Source of the DNA: Kordia sp. TARA_039_SRF
GTDB taxonomy: Bacteria; Bacteroidota; Bacteroidia; Flavobacteriales; Flavobacteriaceae
Length of the DNA: 64,000 nucleotides
Direction: 5' to 3'
Assembly: GCA_006383075.2 (NCBI GenBank)
Contig: SMNH02000001.1
Coordinates: 437,945 to 501,944 of the forward strand
Notes under the pieces: generated by a model
Database searches by the model: none
What the model saw: the letters and a program-made list of their open reading frames with translations, nothing else
What the model was told of the DNA's origin: nothing
In this document: in pieces, positions 1 through 7,727 of the stretch
Layout of the letters: every line of letters begins with the position of its first letter
Position numbering within the stretch: position 1 is the stretch's first letter
Position numbers and translations under genes: made by a program

Positions 1-746
1 ATTGCGAAGACATCCCACGTTGATTTGGTTCCGCTGGTATATTCGTTGAAACCTAGTTTTGTGTGTAATTGATCTAAGTGGTCAAGCAACGGAATTCCTT
101 CTGCAACTTCTCCTCCCATTCCAACTTGTGGAATGATGTTTCCTGTCATTTGCATCGAGATAAAAAATGCTGGCACCATGAACGCAAAGATGAGTACACA
201 GTATTGTGCTACTTGCGTATAGGTGATTCCTTTCATTCCTCCTAAGAAGGCAAACGTTAATACTACTGCCATTCCGATGACAACTCCGAGATTGATATCT
301 ACTTGTAAGAATTGTGAAAAAACAATTCCCACACCACGCATTTGTCCCGCTACATAGGTAAATGACACAATTAATGCACAGATAACGGCTACCGTTCTTG
401 CGATGTTTGAGTAGTATCTGTCACCAATAAAATCGGGTACGGTAAATTTTCCAAATTTTCGCAGATACGGTGCTAATAACAAGGCTAGTAACACATATCC
501 ACCTGTCCATCCCATCAAATACACAGAACCGTCATATCCCATAAAGGAGATAATTCCTGCCATTCCAATAAACGAAGCGGCACTCATCCAATCGGCTGCG
601 GTTGCCATTCCGTTGGCTAGTGGAGAAACGCCTCCGCCAGCTACATAAAATTCTTTTGTTGAGCCTGCTCTTGCCCAAATTGCTATTCCAAAATAGAGGG
701 CAAAAGTTATCCCTACTAAGATCCAAGTCCACGTTTGTACACTCAT
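1..746 (-). CDS. Sodium:solute symporter, large subunit (partial, C-terminus outside window)
   Basis: The reading frame starts with ATG at 746 and runs off the left edge, giving about 248 residues of a polytopic membrane protein of the sodium:solute symporter (SSS) family. The N-terminus reads MSVQTWTWILVGITFALYFG, followed by FYVAGGGVSPLANGMATAAD and DWMSAASFIGMAG, which are typical of acetate/monocarboxylate symporters. Several hydrophobic helices follow. The companion DUF4212 gene upstream is the small subunit of this two-component symporter type, so the substrate is probably a small organic acid such as acetate; that is inference from family and context. The gene is in line with the small subunit and porin genes, but a 163-bp repeat element separates it from the small subunit and ends 18 bp before this start. 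Confidence 0.9.
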   Translation of the reverse strand, partial: MSVQTWTWILVGITFALYFGIAIWARAGSTKEFYVAGGGVSPLANGMATAADWMSAASFIGMAGIISFMGYDGSVYLMGWTGGYVLLALLLAPYLRKFGKFTVPDFIGDRYYSNIARTVAVICALIVSFTYVAGQMRGVGIVFSQFLQVDINLGVVIGMAVVLTFAFLGGMKGITYTQVAQYCVLIFAFMVPAFFISMQMTGNIIPQVGMGGEVAEGIPLLDHLDQLHTKLGFNEYTSGTKSTWDVFA

Positions 747-764
747 AATTTTTTATTTTTTTAG

Positions 765-927
765 AATACTATTTCTAGTTTGAAATTGCTTAGGTAAAAC
801 ACAGCTATTTTTTGATTGTGCGAAAAAGAAAATTTCAGCATAGCCATAGCTACGGTTTAATTTTATTTTGAAGCATTAGTGAAAAAGAGCAAATTTTAGC
901 GAGTGATTTCAAGCTAGATATAGTATT
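765..927. repeat. MITE-like element with 26-bp imperfect terminal inverted repeats
   Basis: Positions 765-790 (AATACTATTTCTAGTTTGAA...) match the reverse complement of 902-927 at about 22 of 26 bases. The 110-bp interior has no ORF worth calling. The element fills the gap between the DUF4212 gene and the symporter gene, so it is transcribed within their presumed mRNA. Its structure (short, non-coding, inverted ends) fits a miniature inverted-repeat or REP-like element. No second copy was noticed in this window. Confidence 0.65.
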
Positions 928-935
928 GGTTAGGG

Positions 936-1196
936 TTACTCGTCGAAACCGTATTTTTTGTCTAATTTGTTCATTAATCGCACGTATATGAAGATGAGAA
1001 CTACAAATACGTATATAGAGCCTTGTTGTGCAAACCAGAAGCCTAGTTTGAATCCGCCAAGTCTAAATTGATTGAGTTCTTCTCGAAATAGAATCCCACA
1101 ACCGTAAGAAACTATAAACCATATTGATAGTAGGATGAGAAGATATTTTAGATTTTCTTTCCAGTACGCTCTTGCGCGTTTTTTTTGATCGCTCAT
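936..1196 (-). CDS. DUF4212 family symporter small subunit
   Basis: This 86-residue protein has two hydrophobic helices, one around YLLILLSIWFIVSYGCGILF and one around WFAQQGSIYVFVVLIFIYVR, with a basic N-terminus (MSDQKKRARAYWKENLKY). Length, the YWKENLKYL motif and the two-helix layout match DUF4212, the small subunit that accompanies an SSS-family large subunit. It is encoded directly upstream of the large subunit on the same strand, although a repeat element lies between. The 13-bp gap from the porin gene suggests co-transcription with it. The small subunit is thought to assist assembly or function of the symporter; its exact role is not established. Confidence 0.88.
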   Translation of the reverse strand: MSDQKKRARAYWKENLKYLLILLSIWFIVSYGCGILFREELNQFRLGGFKLGFWFAQQGSIYVFVVLIFIYVRLMNKLDKKYGFDE

Positions 1197-1209
1197 ATTT
1201 GGTTGGTTT

Positions 1210-2454
1210 TTATAGGTAAATCATAGCTTGAAGCGTGAGTGTTCCCACCGCATCAGCATTTCCGTATTTTGTATTGAAGTATTCTAAACTTAATTTTGAG
1301 TGATGTCCACTTAGGTAGGTATTGACTCCTATTCCGAAGGAAGTGGCATTGTCGTCAATTGCGTCTATTTGTCTGCTGTCAAATTGAATATACGGTTGAA
1401 ATTTTGTCGATTTTTCTGTTGGAAGCACATACCCTACATGTCCGTGTAGTAACGAACCTGTTTCGTAGGTTCTACCCAACGTGTAGTTTCTACCGTAATC
1501 GCTAAATTGTGCTAACGCATACGCAGTGATAGCACCTCCTTTTTTGCCCATTGGCGCATCGTAAAAAGCATCTACTGCAAAGATTGATACATCTTCTCCT
1601 GCCAGTTCTCCAGCAGAATTTGCAATGACAGATCCTTTTGGGTGAAAGAAGAATCCTGCTCCCACATTAAAGACTTTTTTTCCGCCTAAATACGTTCCCA
1701 CTTTGTATGGTAAAAAGTTAGATTCTTGGTCTAAAAAGTTGTAATCGAAATATCCTGCGTACGTTCTGCCTGCATCTTTTGAGCCTAGCAAACGTCTTCC
1801 TGCGTATACTGCAGCGTCGTCTGGTGTTGGCGTTGCTGCTTCTTGTAAGTTGTTAGTAACTGCATCGTTGATGGAAACTCGATATTGTAATTTTCCGAAT
1901 TTTCCTTTTAGGTATACTCCCATGTGACGTGCAAATTGATCGGACAAACCGATAGTTGCCCATGCTTGTCGCTGGTTGTCGAGTGTCATCATATTGAGCG
2001 TACTTTGATTGTTGGCTCTGGAGATTCCGTTCCAATAGTGCAATCCGCCACCGATGGCATGATTGTTTGTAATGGTGAATTGTCCCCAAACATCGTGAAA
2101 GAAGAGTTGCGAACTTTCTCCTTTTCCTGTTGGTGAAAGATTATTTCCGTTAAGACTGTTGAGTCCAAAATGTGTAAGGATTAGGAAACGTTTGTTTAAT
2201 TGTGCGTACATAAGGACACGTGCTCTACGCAAGCTAAAGTTTAAATCGCTTTGTTCGTTTCCGTTGGCGTCTAATGGTCTGTCGGAATTGTGTTGCGCCC
2301 AAATTTGTGCCCAAGAGATGATTCGAAAGTATTTGGAACCATCTTCGTTGAGTTTAACTTTCATTCCACCTTGGTAATCCGGTGCGCCTTGAGCGCTGGT
2401 GTTTTGGAATGATAGTATCAACAATCCGACCAATAATAGTGTTAGTTTTCTCAT
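1210..2454 (-). CDS. Outer-membrane porin
   Basis: The 414-residue product has a signal peptide (MRKLTLLLVGLLILSFQNTSAQ) and then alternating polar/hydrophobic strands with many aromatic residues, ending in ...AVGTLTLQAMIYL, as expected for an outer-membrane beta-barrel. Motifs such as FRIISWAQIWAQHN and SLRRARVLMYAQLNKRF are typical of Bacteroidota porins linked to uptake genes. It lies 13 bp upstream of the DUF4212 gene on the same strand, so it probably supplies outer-membrane passage for the symporter's substrate. The substrate itself cannot be read from the sequence. Confidence 0.85.
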   Translation of the reverse strand: MRKLTLLLVGLLILSFQNTSAQGAPDYQGGMKVKLNEDGSKYFRIISWAQIWAQHNSDRPLDANGNEQSDLNFSLRRARVLMYAQLNKRFLILTHFGLNSLNGNNLSPTGKGESSQLFFHDVWGQFTITNNHAIGGGLHYWNGISRANNQSTLNMMTLDNQRQAWATIGLSDQFARHMGVYLKGKFGKLQYRVSINDAVTNNLQEAATPTPDDAAVYAGRRLLGSKDAGRTYAGYFDYNFLDQESNFLPYKVGTYLGGKKVFNVGAGFFFHPKGSVIANSAGELAGEDVSIFAVDAFYDAPMGKKGGAITAYALAQFSDYGRNYTLGRTYETGSLLHGHVGYVLPTEKSTKFQPYIQFDSRQIDAIDDNATSFGIGVNTYLSGHHSKLSLEYFNTKYGNADAVGTLTLQAMIYL

Positions 2455-2564
2455 TGTTGTTAAGGTTAGTTTTTAGGTATTATACTGGTTTTGTGTGCAA
2501 TGCTAAACTCTAAAAAACAATGAGATAAATAAAAATGAGTATATATTTTTGGTAATTTACTATA

Positions 2565-2984
2565 TTAATCTTTGAAGCGCTCCCATTTTATCAACATAAA
2601 CTTATCACCTAGCTCTGTCACAATTACTCCAGCTCCTTTGATATTTTTAGCATCTTTGAAGTAATTTCCAAGCTCATCGGCATTCAAAATTTTATAAGTA
2701 GGATGATAATCAGAATTGTATGGACGTTTGATGTTATACTTTTTTACCCAATTCATAATACTAACATGCGAGATTCCTAAGATTCGCTCAATTTCACGAT
2801 AGGTCAATCCTTCTAAATACAGCTGAAGCGATTTGTTTACGTAGTAATCATCAATCTTCTTCCCTATTTTATTTACAGAAAAAAAGTAGCTACATTTTTT
2901 ACATTTATACCGTTGGCGATTGTTAACAATTCCACTCTTAATGTATTGCTCTGAACCACAGTTAGGACACGATTGAATTTTCAT
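2565..2984 (-). CDS. InsA-like zinc-ribbon/helix-turn-helix protein, possibly a domesticated transposase regulator
   Basis: This 139-residue protein begins with a zinc ribbon (Cys6, Cys9, Cys28, Cys31 in CPNCGSEQYIKSG and RYKCKKCSYFF), followed by a helix-turn-helix (LTYREIERILGISHVSIMNW). This is the layout of the N-terminal InsA-type domain of IS1-family transposases. No DDE catalytic domain follows, no second ORF completes it, and no insertion-sequence ends are visible, so it is more likely a retained DNA-binding protein than a live IS. The 43-residue tail (from about YKILNADELG) is unlike InsA. It sits upstream of the porin/symporter genes on the same strand and could regulate them; this is inference. 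Confidence 0.75.
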   Translation of the reverse strand: MKIQSCPNCGSEQYIKSGIVNNRQRYKCKKCSYFFSVNKIGKKIDDYYVNKSLQLYLEGLTYREIERILGISHVSIMNWVKKYNIKRPYNSDYHPTYKILNADELGNYFKDAKNIKGAGVIVTELGDKFMLIKWERFKD

Positions 2985-2991
2985 ATATATT

Positions 2992-3019
2992 AATTTAGCA
3001 TAAATATATCAATTTAGCA
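2992..3019. promoter_or_regulatory. Direct repeat AATTTAGCA upstream of the InsA-like gene (possible operator)
   Basis: The 9-mer AATTTAGCA occurs at 2992-3000 and again at 3011-3019, a 19-bp period (about two helical turns), within 40 bp of the start codon at 2984. Two copies on the same helical face just before a DNA-binding-protein gene suggest an autoregulatory site. The region is AT-rich, so chance is possible. Confidence 0.35.
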
Positions 3020-3119
3020 ATAATTAGTTTTAAAACTATAGTATATTATCTACTAATTGGCTTGATTTTTGAAATTATGTATCAAAACATATATTTAAAC
3101 GACTTAAAAATTTATCAAC

Positions 3120-3509
3120 ATGAGAATCATTTTTGTTTTATTATTTACGCTAAGCATAGGAAACGTTTTTGCTCAAGAAGCAAAAGATACTATTCCGCCT
3201 CCTGACACTGAGCATTTGAAATATTCTTGCGAAAGCGGCAAAAAACAAGCTGAACTGGATTTTGAGAATGGAGAGTACAATTGCTTTTCATACGGATTGA
3301 TGAGAAAGGAAGACTACGATTTTGAACGATTTTATTCTGCTTATCTACACAAGAACTATAAAATTAACAATACAAATATGGGCTGCGTTGTTACTGACTA
3401 CGACATGTGCTATTCTGACACTATGACTAAACTTGTAAAAGAAAAATTTGGAAAAGATATTTTCAAGAAGTCCAGAGAGGAAGCCAAGAAAATATACAAA
3501 AAGCAATAA
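3120..3509 (+). CDS. Secreted hypothetical protein
   Basis: The 129-residue product carries a clear signal peptide (MRIIFVLLFTLSIGNVFAQ, cleavage after FAQ) and a mature part of about 110 residues rich in charged and aromatic residues. It contains four Cys (in KYSCESG, EYNCFSYG, GCVV, DMCYS), which could form two disulfides in the periplasm. I do not recognise the family. It stands alone between the divergent InsA-like gene and the DUF4157 gene. Confidence 0.7.
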   Translation: MRIIFVLLFTLSIGNVFAQEAKDTIPPPDTEHLKYSCESGKKQAELDFENGEYNCFSYGLMRKEDYDFERFYSAYLHKNYKINNTNMGCVVTDYDMCYSDTMTKLVKEKFGKDIFKKSREEAKKIYKKQ

Positions 3510-3627
3510 GCCTTTGAAACAGAAAAAAGGTGTTTATCCCTATGCATAATAGGTGTAAAACTTACAAAATTTCATAAGGAAGTGATTATTTTTAAGATAT
3601 GCTTTGCTACCTAAAAATGCTTCTTCT

Positions 3628-5763
3628 ATGAAAACTACCATGACACCACAAAAAACGCCGTCTAAAAAATCATCAAAGACCTCGTTTATACAACCTAAAA
3701 AGTCACGTATTTTTTATGAATCGTCGCAAGAAACACCTTTTATTCAAGCAAAACTAGCAATTGGTCAGTCCAATGACCGCTATGAAAGAGAAGCAGATGC
3801 CATGGCGGATAAGATTGTTCGTAAAAGTAACTCAAATGTTTCCATTTCTGCTGCCAAAATCTCATCGCAAAAAAATAATTCCGTACAGCGAAAAATTGAA
3901 AAAGAGGACGAAATTAGTCAAGTACAACTACAAACTTCAAATACTGCAAAAACACCTTCTTCTTCTTTTGAGTCTAAATTAAAAACTTCCAAAGGTAGCG
4001 GAAGCCCTATGACAAATTCTGTAAAGACAGAAATGGAAACAGGATTTGGTCAAAATTTTAGCAATGTTCGCATTCATACAGGAAATCACGCCATTCAAAT
4101 GAGTCGTGATATTGGCGCAAAAGCGTTTACCAACGGCAACAATATTTATTTTAATAGCAGCAACTACAATCCAACTTCAACTACAGGAAAACGATTGCTC
4201 GCACACGAACTCACGCATGTAGTGCAACAAAAAAGTAGTAGTTCTGTGATTCAAAAAGATAGCAATCCTACAGCAACCACAACTACTCCTAATACAGCAG
4301 AAACACAAGCAACAGTAAGCGCTGTACCGAGTTTGGGAGGACAAATGGTAATGACAACGCCATTTCTCTCTACCAAAGTTGGACCACCAGGACGCTTTGA
4401 AGATGCTTTTTTGATTATTGGACCGACAACAAAAATCAGCGATATTGGTCGTGTATTGTTACCGCTTTGGAATACCGCAACACCTTTTACACCCGAAGGT
4501 TCCACAACACCAAATATCACCACACCGCTCACAGCTGACGAATTAGCAAAAGGACTTTTTGTGTACAATCGTTACAAATTGGCAATTCCGCCAGCTGCCG
4601 TTCCTCCTACTATGACTTATTGGAAAATTGGTATGCGTTTTCCATTACCAATTCGAGTAGAACTTGGTTCAACGGAAGGAATTTTACATCCGCTCATCAT
4701 CCGAAGTTTAGCAGGCACTTTTGATGCTGCTTGGGAACCTTTACTGAATGAATTGCCAGATCTCATTGCAAATACAACACCAATTGATGTGCGACAGCAA
4801 GCGCAAGATTTCTTAGCTGATAATACCAGTTACAGAGGGTTGGCATTAATGGCAAGAGCGACTCAAAACGCGGTAGCAAATGAACAATGGATTTTGGAAG
4901 TGTTCAATCAAGTTGGAAGTGGCGCTTTTGACTTGGCATTAGACTTTATGTCATCTACGGTTAACCGAAATATTTCATTACTACAGCATCAAGAAGCTGG
5001 CGCTCGAATTTTGGCTAGAATATCTACTTTATTAGCAACGCCACCAACAAGCATTAGTGCAGAACAGCAAGTAAATTTAGATAGAGCTTTGCATATGTTA
5101 GGCTTGGTAAATACAATAGAACCACAACGCTTAACTACTTGGGAAGCAACAACAAGAGATGAGCGCTCAGTGTATGTAATGCGTGTATTAATTGAAAATT
5201 ATAATTTCCCAGTAAATGGTGCCGCTGGTTTGGTGGGTAATTTATATAGTGAATCTGGTATTTTACCAAACAGGGTTGAAGGAAATAGAGATTTATCAAA
5301 TCCGATGCGAGCTAGAGATTACAGAGGTAGAATGACTGACTTTACACCTGAACAAATTATGAACAGGCAATACAGACGATCAGGTCCTGCCAAACCTGGA
5401 ATTGGACTCGCACAGTGGACAAGTTCTAATAGACGTGAAGGACTTTTTGAACATAGTTTTAGAGGAAGAGAAGACGGCGCTAATATCGTGTACAATATGG
5501 AAGCGCAAATTGATTATCTCGTTACAGAATTAATGGGCACTTATAGAGGTGTGTATGACGTTATTACTGCCAATGATGTTTCTGTACACGATGCAAGTGA
5601 TGAAGTGATTTATAATTTTGAAATTCCAGGTTCTATATTATCTGGTGGGTCAAAATTACCGCGCACCAATGCGCAAGTACAAACTGCTTTTGGACATAGA
5701 CGCAGCAATGGAGACAGAGCTTTGCGTGCGTATAACGAATCGCAAGGAAATGCTGAGGAATAA
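3628..5763 (+). CDS. DUF4157 (eCIS-type) protein with phage-tail-lysozyme-like C-terminal domain
   Basis: The start was taken at ATG 3628 (MKTTMTPQ) rather than TTG 3604, giving 711 residues. The N-terminal third has the DUF4157 signature: a DRYEREADAMADKIV segment and later RIHTGNHAIQMSRDIGAKAF ending in LLAHELTHVVQQ, with a metallopeptidase-like HExxH near residue 193. DUF4157 proteins are associated with extracellular contractile injection systems and other secreted effectors. The C-terminal part (about residues 520-700) has NGAAGLVGNLYSESG and GIGLAQWTSSNRREG, resembling phage-tail lysozyme domains that act on peptidoglycan. The middle is unassigned. No sheath, baseplate or tube genes are nearby, so this is an orphan cargo-like protein. 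No signal peptide is visible. Confidence 0.8.
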   Translation: MKTTMTPQKTPSKKSSKTSFIQPKKSRIFYESSQETPFIQAKLAIGQSNDRYEREADAMADKIVRKSNSNVSISAAKISSQKNNSVQRKIEKEDEISQVQLQTSNTAKTPSSSFESKLKTSKGSGSPMTNSVKTEMETGFGQNFSNVRIHTGNHAIQMSRDIGAKAFTNGNNIYFNSSNYNPTSTTGKRLLAHELTHVVQQKSSSSVIQKDSNPTATTTTPNTAETQATVSAVPSLGGQMVMTTPFLSTKVGPPGRFEDAFLIIGPTTKISDIGRVLLPLWNTATPFTPEGSTTPNITTPLTADELAKGLFVYNRYKLAIPPAAVPPTMTYWKIGMRFPLPIRVELGSTEGILHPLIIRSLAGTFDAAWEPLLNELPDLIANTTPIDVRQQAQDFLADNTSYRGLALMARATQNAVANEQWILEVFNQVGSGAFDLALDFMSSTVNRNISLLQHQEAGARILARISTLLATPPTSISAEQQVNLDRALHMLGLVNTIEPQRLTTWEATTRDERSVYVMRVLIENYNFPVNGAAGLVGNLYSESGILPNRVEGNRDLSNPMRARDYRGRMTDFTPEQIMNRQYRRSGPAKPGIGLAQWTSSNRREGLFEHSFRGREDGANIVYNMEAQIDYLVTELMGTYRGVYDVITANDVSVHDASDEVIYNFEIPGSILSGGSKLPRTNAQVQTAFGHRRSNGDRALRAYNESQGNAEE

Positions 5764-5867
5764 TTATAACATAGAAATTTTACACATAAAAGCAATACTT
5801 TTTTTTAAAATGAAAGTAATACTATCAATCTTGTGTTAAATACAATTATAAATGTCATTGGTTTGAG

Positions 5868-5875
5868 TATTTTTG
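5868..5875 (+). promoter_or_regulatory. -7 promoter element TATTTTTG
   Basis: TATTTTTG matches the Bacteroidota -7 consensus TAnnTTTG and lies 29 bp before the DUF2490 start at 5905. No clear TTG at -33 was found, so this is a moderate call. Confidence 0.4.
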
Positions 5876-5904
5876 TTGAGCAAAAAAGTTAAAATCAAAC
5901 ATTT

Positions 5905-6600
5905 ATGAAAAAAACACTACTGTTACTTCTTTTTATTGCATTTACGAGCACACTTACGGCACAATCACCAGATGAAGACCAACTTGGCGCTTGGTATATG
6001 TATTTTTACAACGTTGACTTTAAAGAATCAAATTGGGGATTTCAGGGCGATTTTCAATACCGTGACTGGCGCGGATTGGGTGATAGAGAACAATTATTGT
6101 TACGCTCAGGAATCACTTATACTCCGAAAGATTCTGGAGTAAAATTCACATTTGGATTTGCTAATATCACCACAGGACAATTTGGAAGCGACATAGACAA
6201 TCCTGTCTCTGAAAATCGTATCTATCAAGAGGCGTTATTTTCCAATACACTTTTAAAGAGAGTTTTATTAACACATCGTATTCGCTATGAGCAGCGTTGG
6301 GTTGAAAACCAAGATTTTAGAACACGCTATCGTTACAATTTATTCGTAAATATTCCTTTTAATAATACCAAATTGGCAAAAAACACCTATTACTTCGCGT
6401 TTTACAATGAGATTTTCCTCAACGGTCAACGTGCTATCGGAAATGGCAGAAGTGTACAGTTTTTTGATAGAAATCGTACGTATTTAGGTTTGGGATATGC
6501 CATTACCAACAAACTCAGATGTCAACTCGGTTGGATGGAACAAACTACCGCAAACTGGCAGAAAGGTCAGTTACAATTTAGCATTCATCATTCGCTTTAG
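5905..6600 (+). CDS. DUF2490 outer-membrane beta-barrel protein
   Basis: The 231-residue product has a signal peptide (MKKTLLLLLFIAFTSTLTAQ) followed by DQLGAWYMYFYNVDF and WGFQGDFQYRDW, hallmarks of DUF2490, a small outer-membrane beta-barrel family common in Bacteroidota. Alternating strands continue to the C-terminal GQLQFSIHHSL. Function is unknown for the family. The gene is preceded by a good -7 element and followed 44 bp later by the transglutaminase-like gene. Confidence 0.8.
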   Translation: MKKTLLLLLFIAFTSTLTAQSPDEDQLGAWYMYFYNVDFKESNWGFQGDFQYRDWRGLGDREQLLLRSGITYTPKDSGVKFTFGFANITTGQFGSDIDNPVSENRIYQEALFSNTLLKRVLLTHRIRYEQRWVENQDFRTRYRYNLFVNIPFNNTKLAKNTYYFAFYNEIFLNGQRAIGNGRSVQFFDRNRTYLGLGYAITNKLRCQLGWMEQTTANWQKGQLQFSIHHSL

Positions 6601-6644
6601 AGAAATTGAGTAAAATTTAAATTAGAATACCTATCTTGTAAATT

Positions 6645-7280
6645 ATGCAAGAATATTTACAACCAACCTTCTATTTTGACTATGAAAGTCCAGAAATTCA
6701 ACAATTAATTTCAAACTTTCAGCATCTTTCAGAATTGGAAAGAATTACACAACTTTACATTCACGTTCGTGACCATTGGCGATACAATCCGTACACCATT
6801 GGACTGACTGAAAATCATTTTAAAGCAAGTACTATTTACAACAAAAAACAGGCGCATTGCATAGACAAATCCATTCTTTATATTGCAGGATTGCGTGCGT
6901 TGGGAATTCCTGCGCGCTTGCGTTTGGCTAAAGTTTCCAATCATATTGCGGTTGAGCGTTTGGAACAAAAATTAGGTTCTAACGAGTTAGCGCCGCATGG
7001 TTTGGTTGACGTGTATTCGGATGGAAATTGGGTGAAATGCTCGCCCGTTTTCAATAAAGAATTGTGCGACATGTATAATGTAGCGACATTGGATTTTGAT
7101 GGAAAGACCAATGCTGTTCTTCAAGAATATAACAGAGACCAAGTAAAATTTATGGAATATTTGGAAGATTATGGAAACTTTGCCGATGTTCCGCTCGATT
7201 TTATCAAAGAAACTTTTAAAAATCATTATCCCGCATTATACCAGCAATTCAAAGATTCAGAAGAAGCCAATATTTTTTAA
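6645..7280 (+). CDS. Transglutaminase-like superfamily protein
   Basis: The 211-residue protein has the papain-like transglutaminase core: Cys in KKQAHCIDKSILYIAGLRALGIPARL, with the typical 'C..ks.L..a.lRa.GiPaR' motif, a His in PHGLVDVYSDGNWVKC and an Asp further on (NVATLDFDGK). No signal peptide is visible, so it is probably cytoplasmic. Such proteins act as cysteine proteases, peptide N-glycanases or are catalytically repurposed; the substrate is unknown. It lies just before the lanthipeptide precursor, but nothing in the sequence ties it to peptide maturation. Confidence 0.75.
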   Translation: MQEYLQPTFYFDYESPEIQQLISNFQHLSELERITQLYIHVRDHWRYNPYTIGLTENHFKASTIYNKKQAHCIDKSILYIAGLRALGIPARLRLAKVSNHIAVERLEQKLGSNELAPHGLVDVYSDGNWVKCSPVFNKELCDMYNVATLDFDGKTNAVLQEYNRDQVKFMEYLEDYGNFADVPLDFIKETFKNHYPALYQQFKDSEEANIF

Positions 7281-7406
7281 TTTCGAATCTACTTCTTTCA
7301 AACAACTGATTTTGAAATAACTAAAATTTATTTTACATTTATTTAAAACTTAGTTGCGGAAGCCGAAAAGCATATAGAGTAGGCAATACCAATTCACTTT
7401 ATAATT

Positions 7407-7649
7407 ATGAAAAAATTAAAACTAAACGAATCAAAATTAAAGCTTCACAAAGAAAAAATCACGAAACTTAACGCAAAAGAGAATTTACAAATTAAAGGTG
7501 GTGCGACAGATTGGCCAGATACTGCAAAATACTGCGAGCCAATTCGTATTACACAAGGAGATTGTGACATTCCAACCATTGGTCATGATGACGGACCAAA
7601 CTGTTTAAGTGCTACTGATTGGGGATGGTGCTGGTGTCACGGAATTTAA
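7407..7649 (+). CDS. Class I lanthipeptide-type RiPP precursor peptide
   Basis: The 80-residue product has a Lys-rich amphipathic leader (MKKLKLNESKLKLHKEKITK...) ending in IKGG at residues 29-32, the leader type used by Bacteroidota class I lanthipeptides. The proposed core, from Ala33, contains five Cys (43, 53, 66, 75, 77) and several Thr/Ser (T34, T39, T49, T57, S68, T70) that could become lanthionine rings, and ends WGWCWCHGI. The gene is followed by a hairpin and then a LanC cyclase gene, supporting the call. The double-Gly motif suggests cleavage by a C39-type peptidase transporter, which is not present here. Confidence 0.8.
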   Translation: MKKLKLNESKLKLHKEKITKLNAKENLQIKGGATDWPDTAKYCEPIRITQGDCDIPTIGHDDGPNCLSATDWGWCWCHGI

Positions 7650-7679
7650 TATTCTAAAAAACATATTTTAATATAAACA

Positions 7680-7705
7680 ATGGCGATTCGTAAAAAAATC
7701 GCCAT
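7680..7705 (+). terminator. Hairpin between precursor gene and lanC (terminator/attenuator-like)
   Basis: A perfect 9-bp stem (ATGGCGATT at 7680-7688 with AATCGCCAT at 7697-7705) encloses an 8-nt loop and is followed by a T-rich stretch. It begins 30 nt after the precursor stop codon. The position is ideal for partial termination that yields more precursor than cyclase mRNA. The left arm contains an in-frame ATG that would otherwise be taken as the lanC start. Confidence 0.6.
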
Positions 7706-7727
7706 ATTTATTATTTTCTCAATTATC

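Noticed and set aside
532-732. 66-aa minus-strand ORF
   Set aside because: It lies in another frame inside the symporter gene, whose frame (start 746) reads as a clear SSS transporter.
6645-7280. Transglutaminase-like protein as a lanthipeptide maturation enzyme
   Set aside because: Only proximity supports it; it is 126 bp upstream, and the family is widespread outside RiPP loci.
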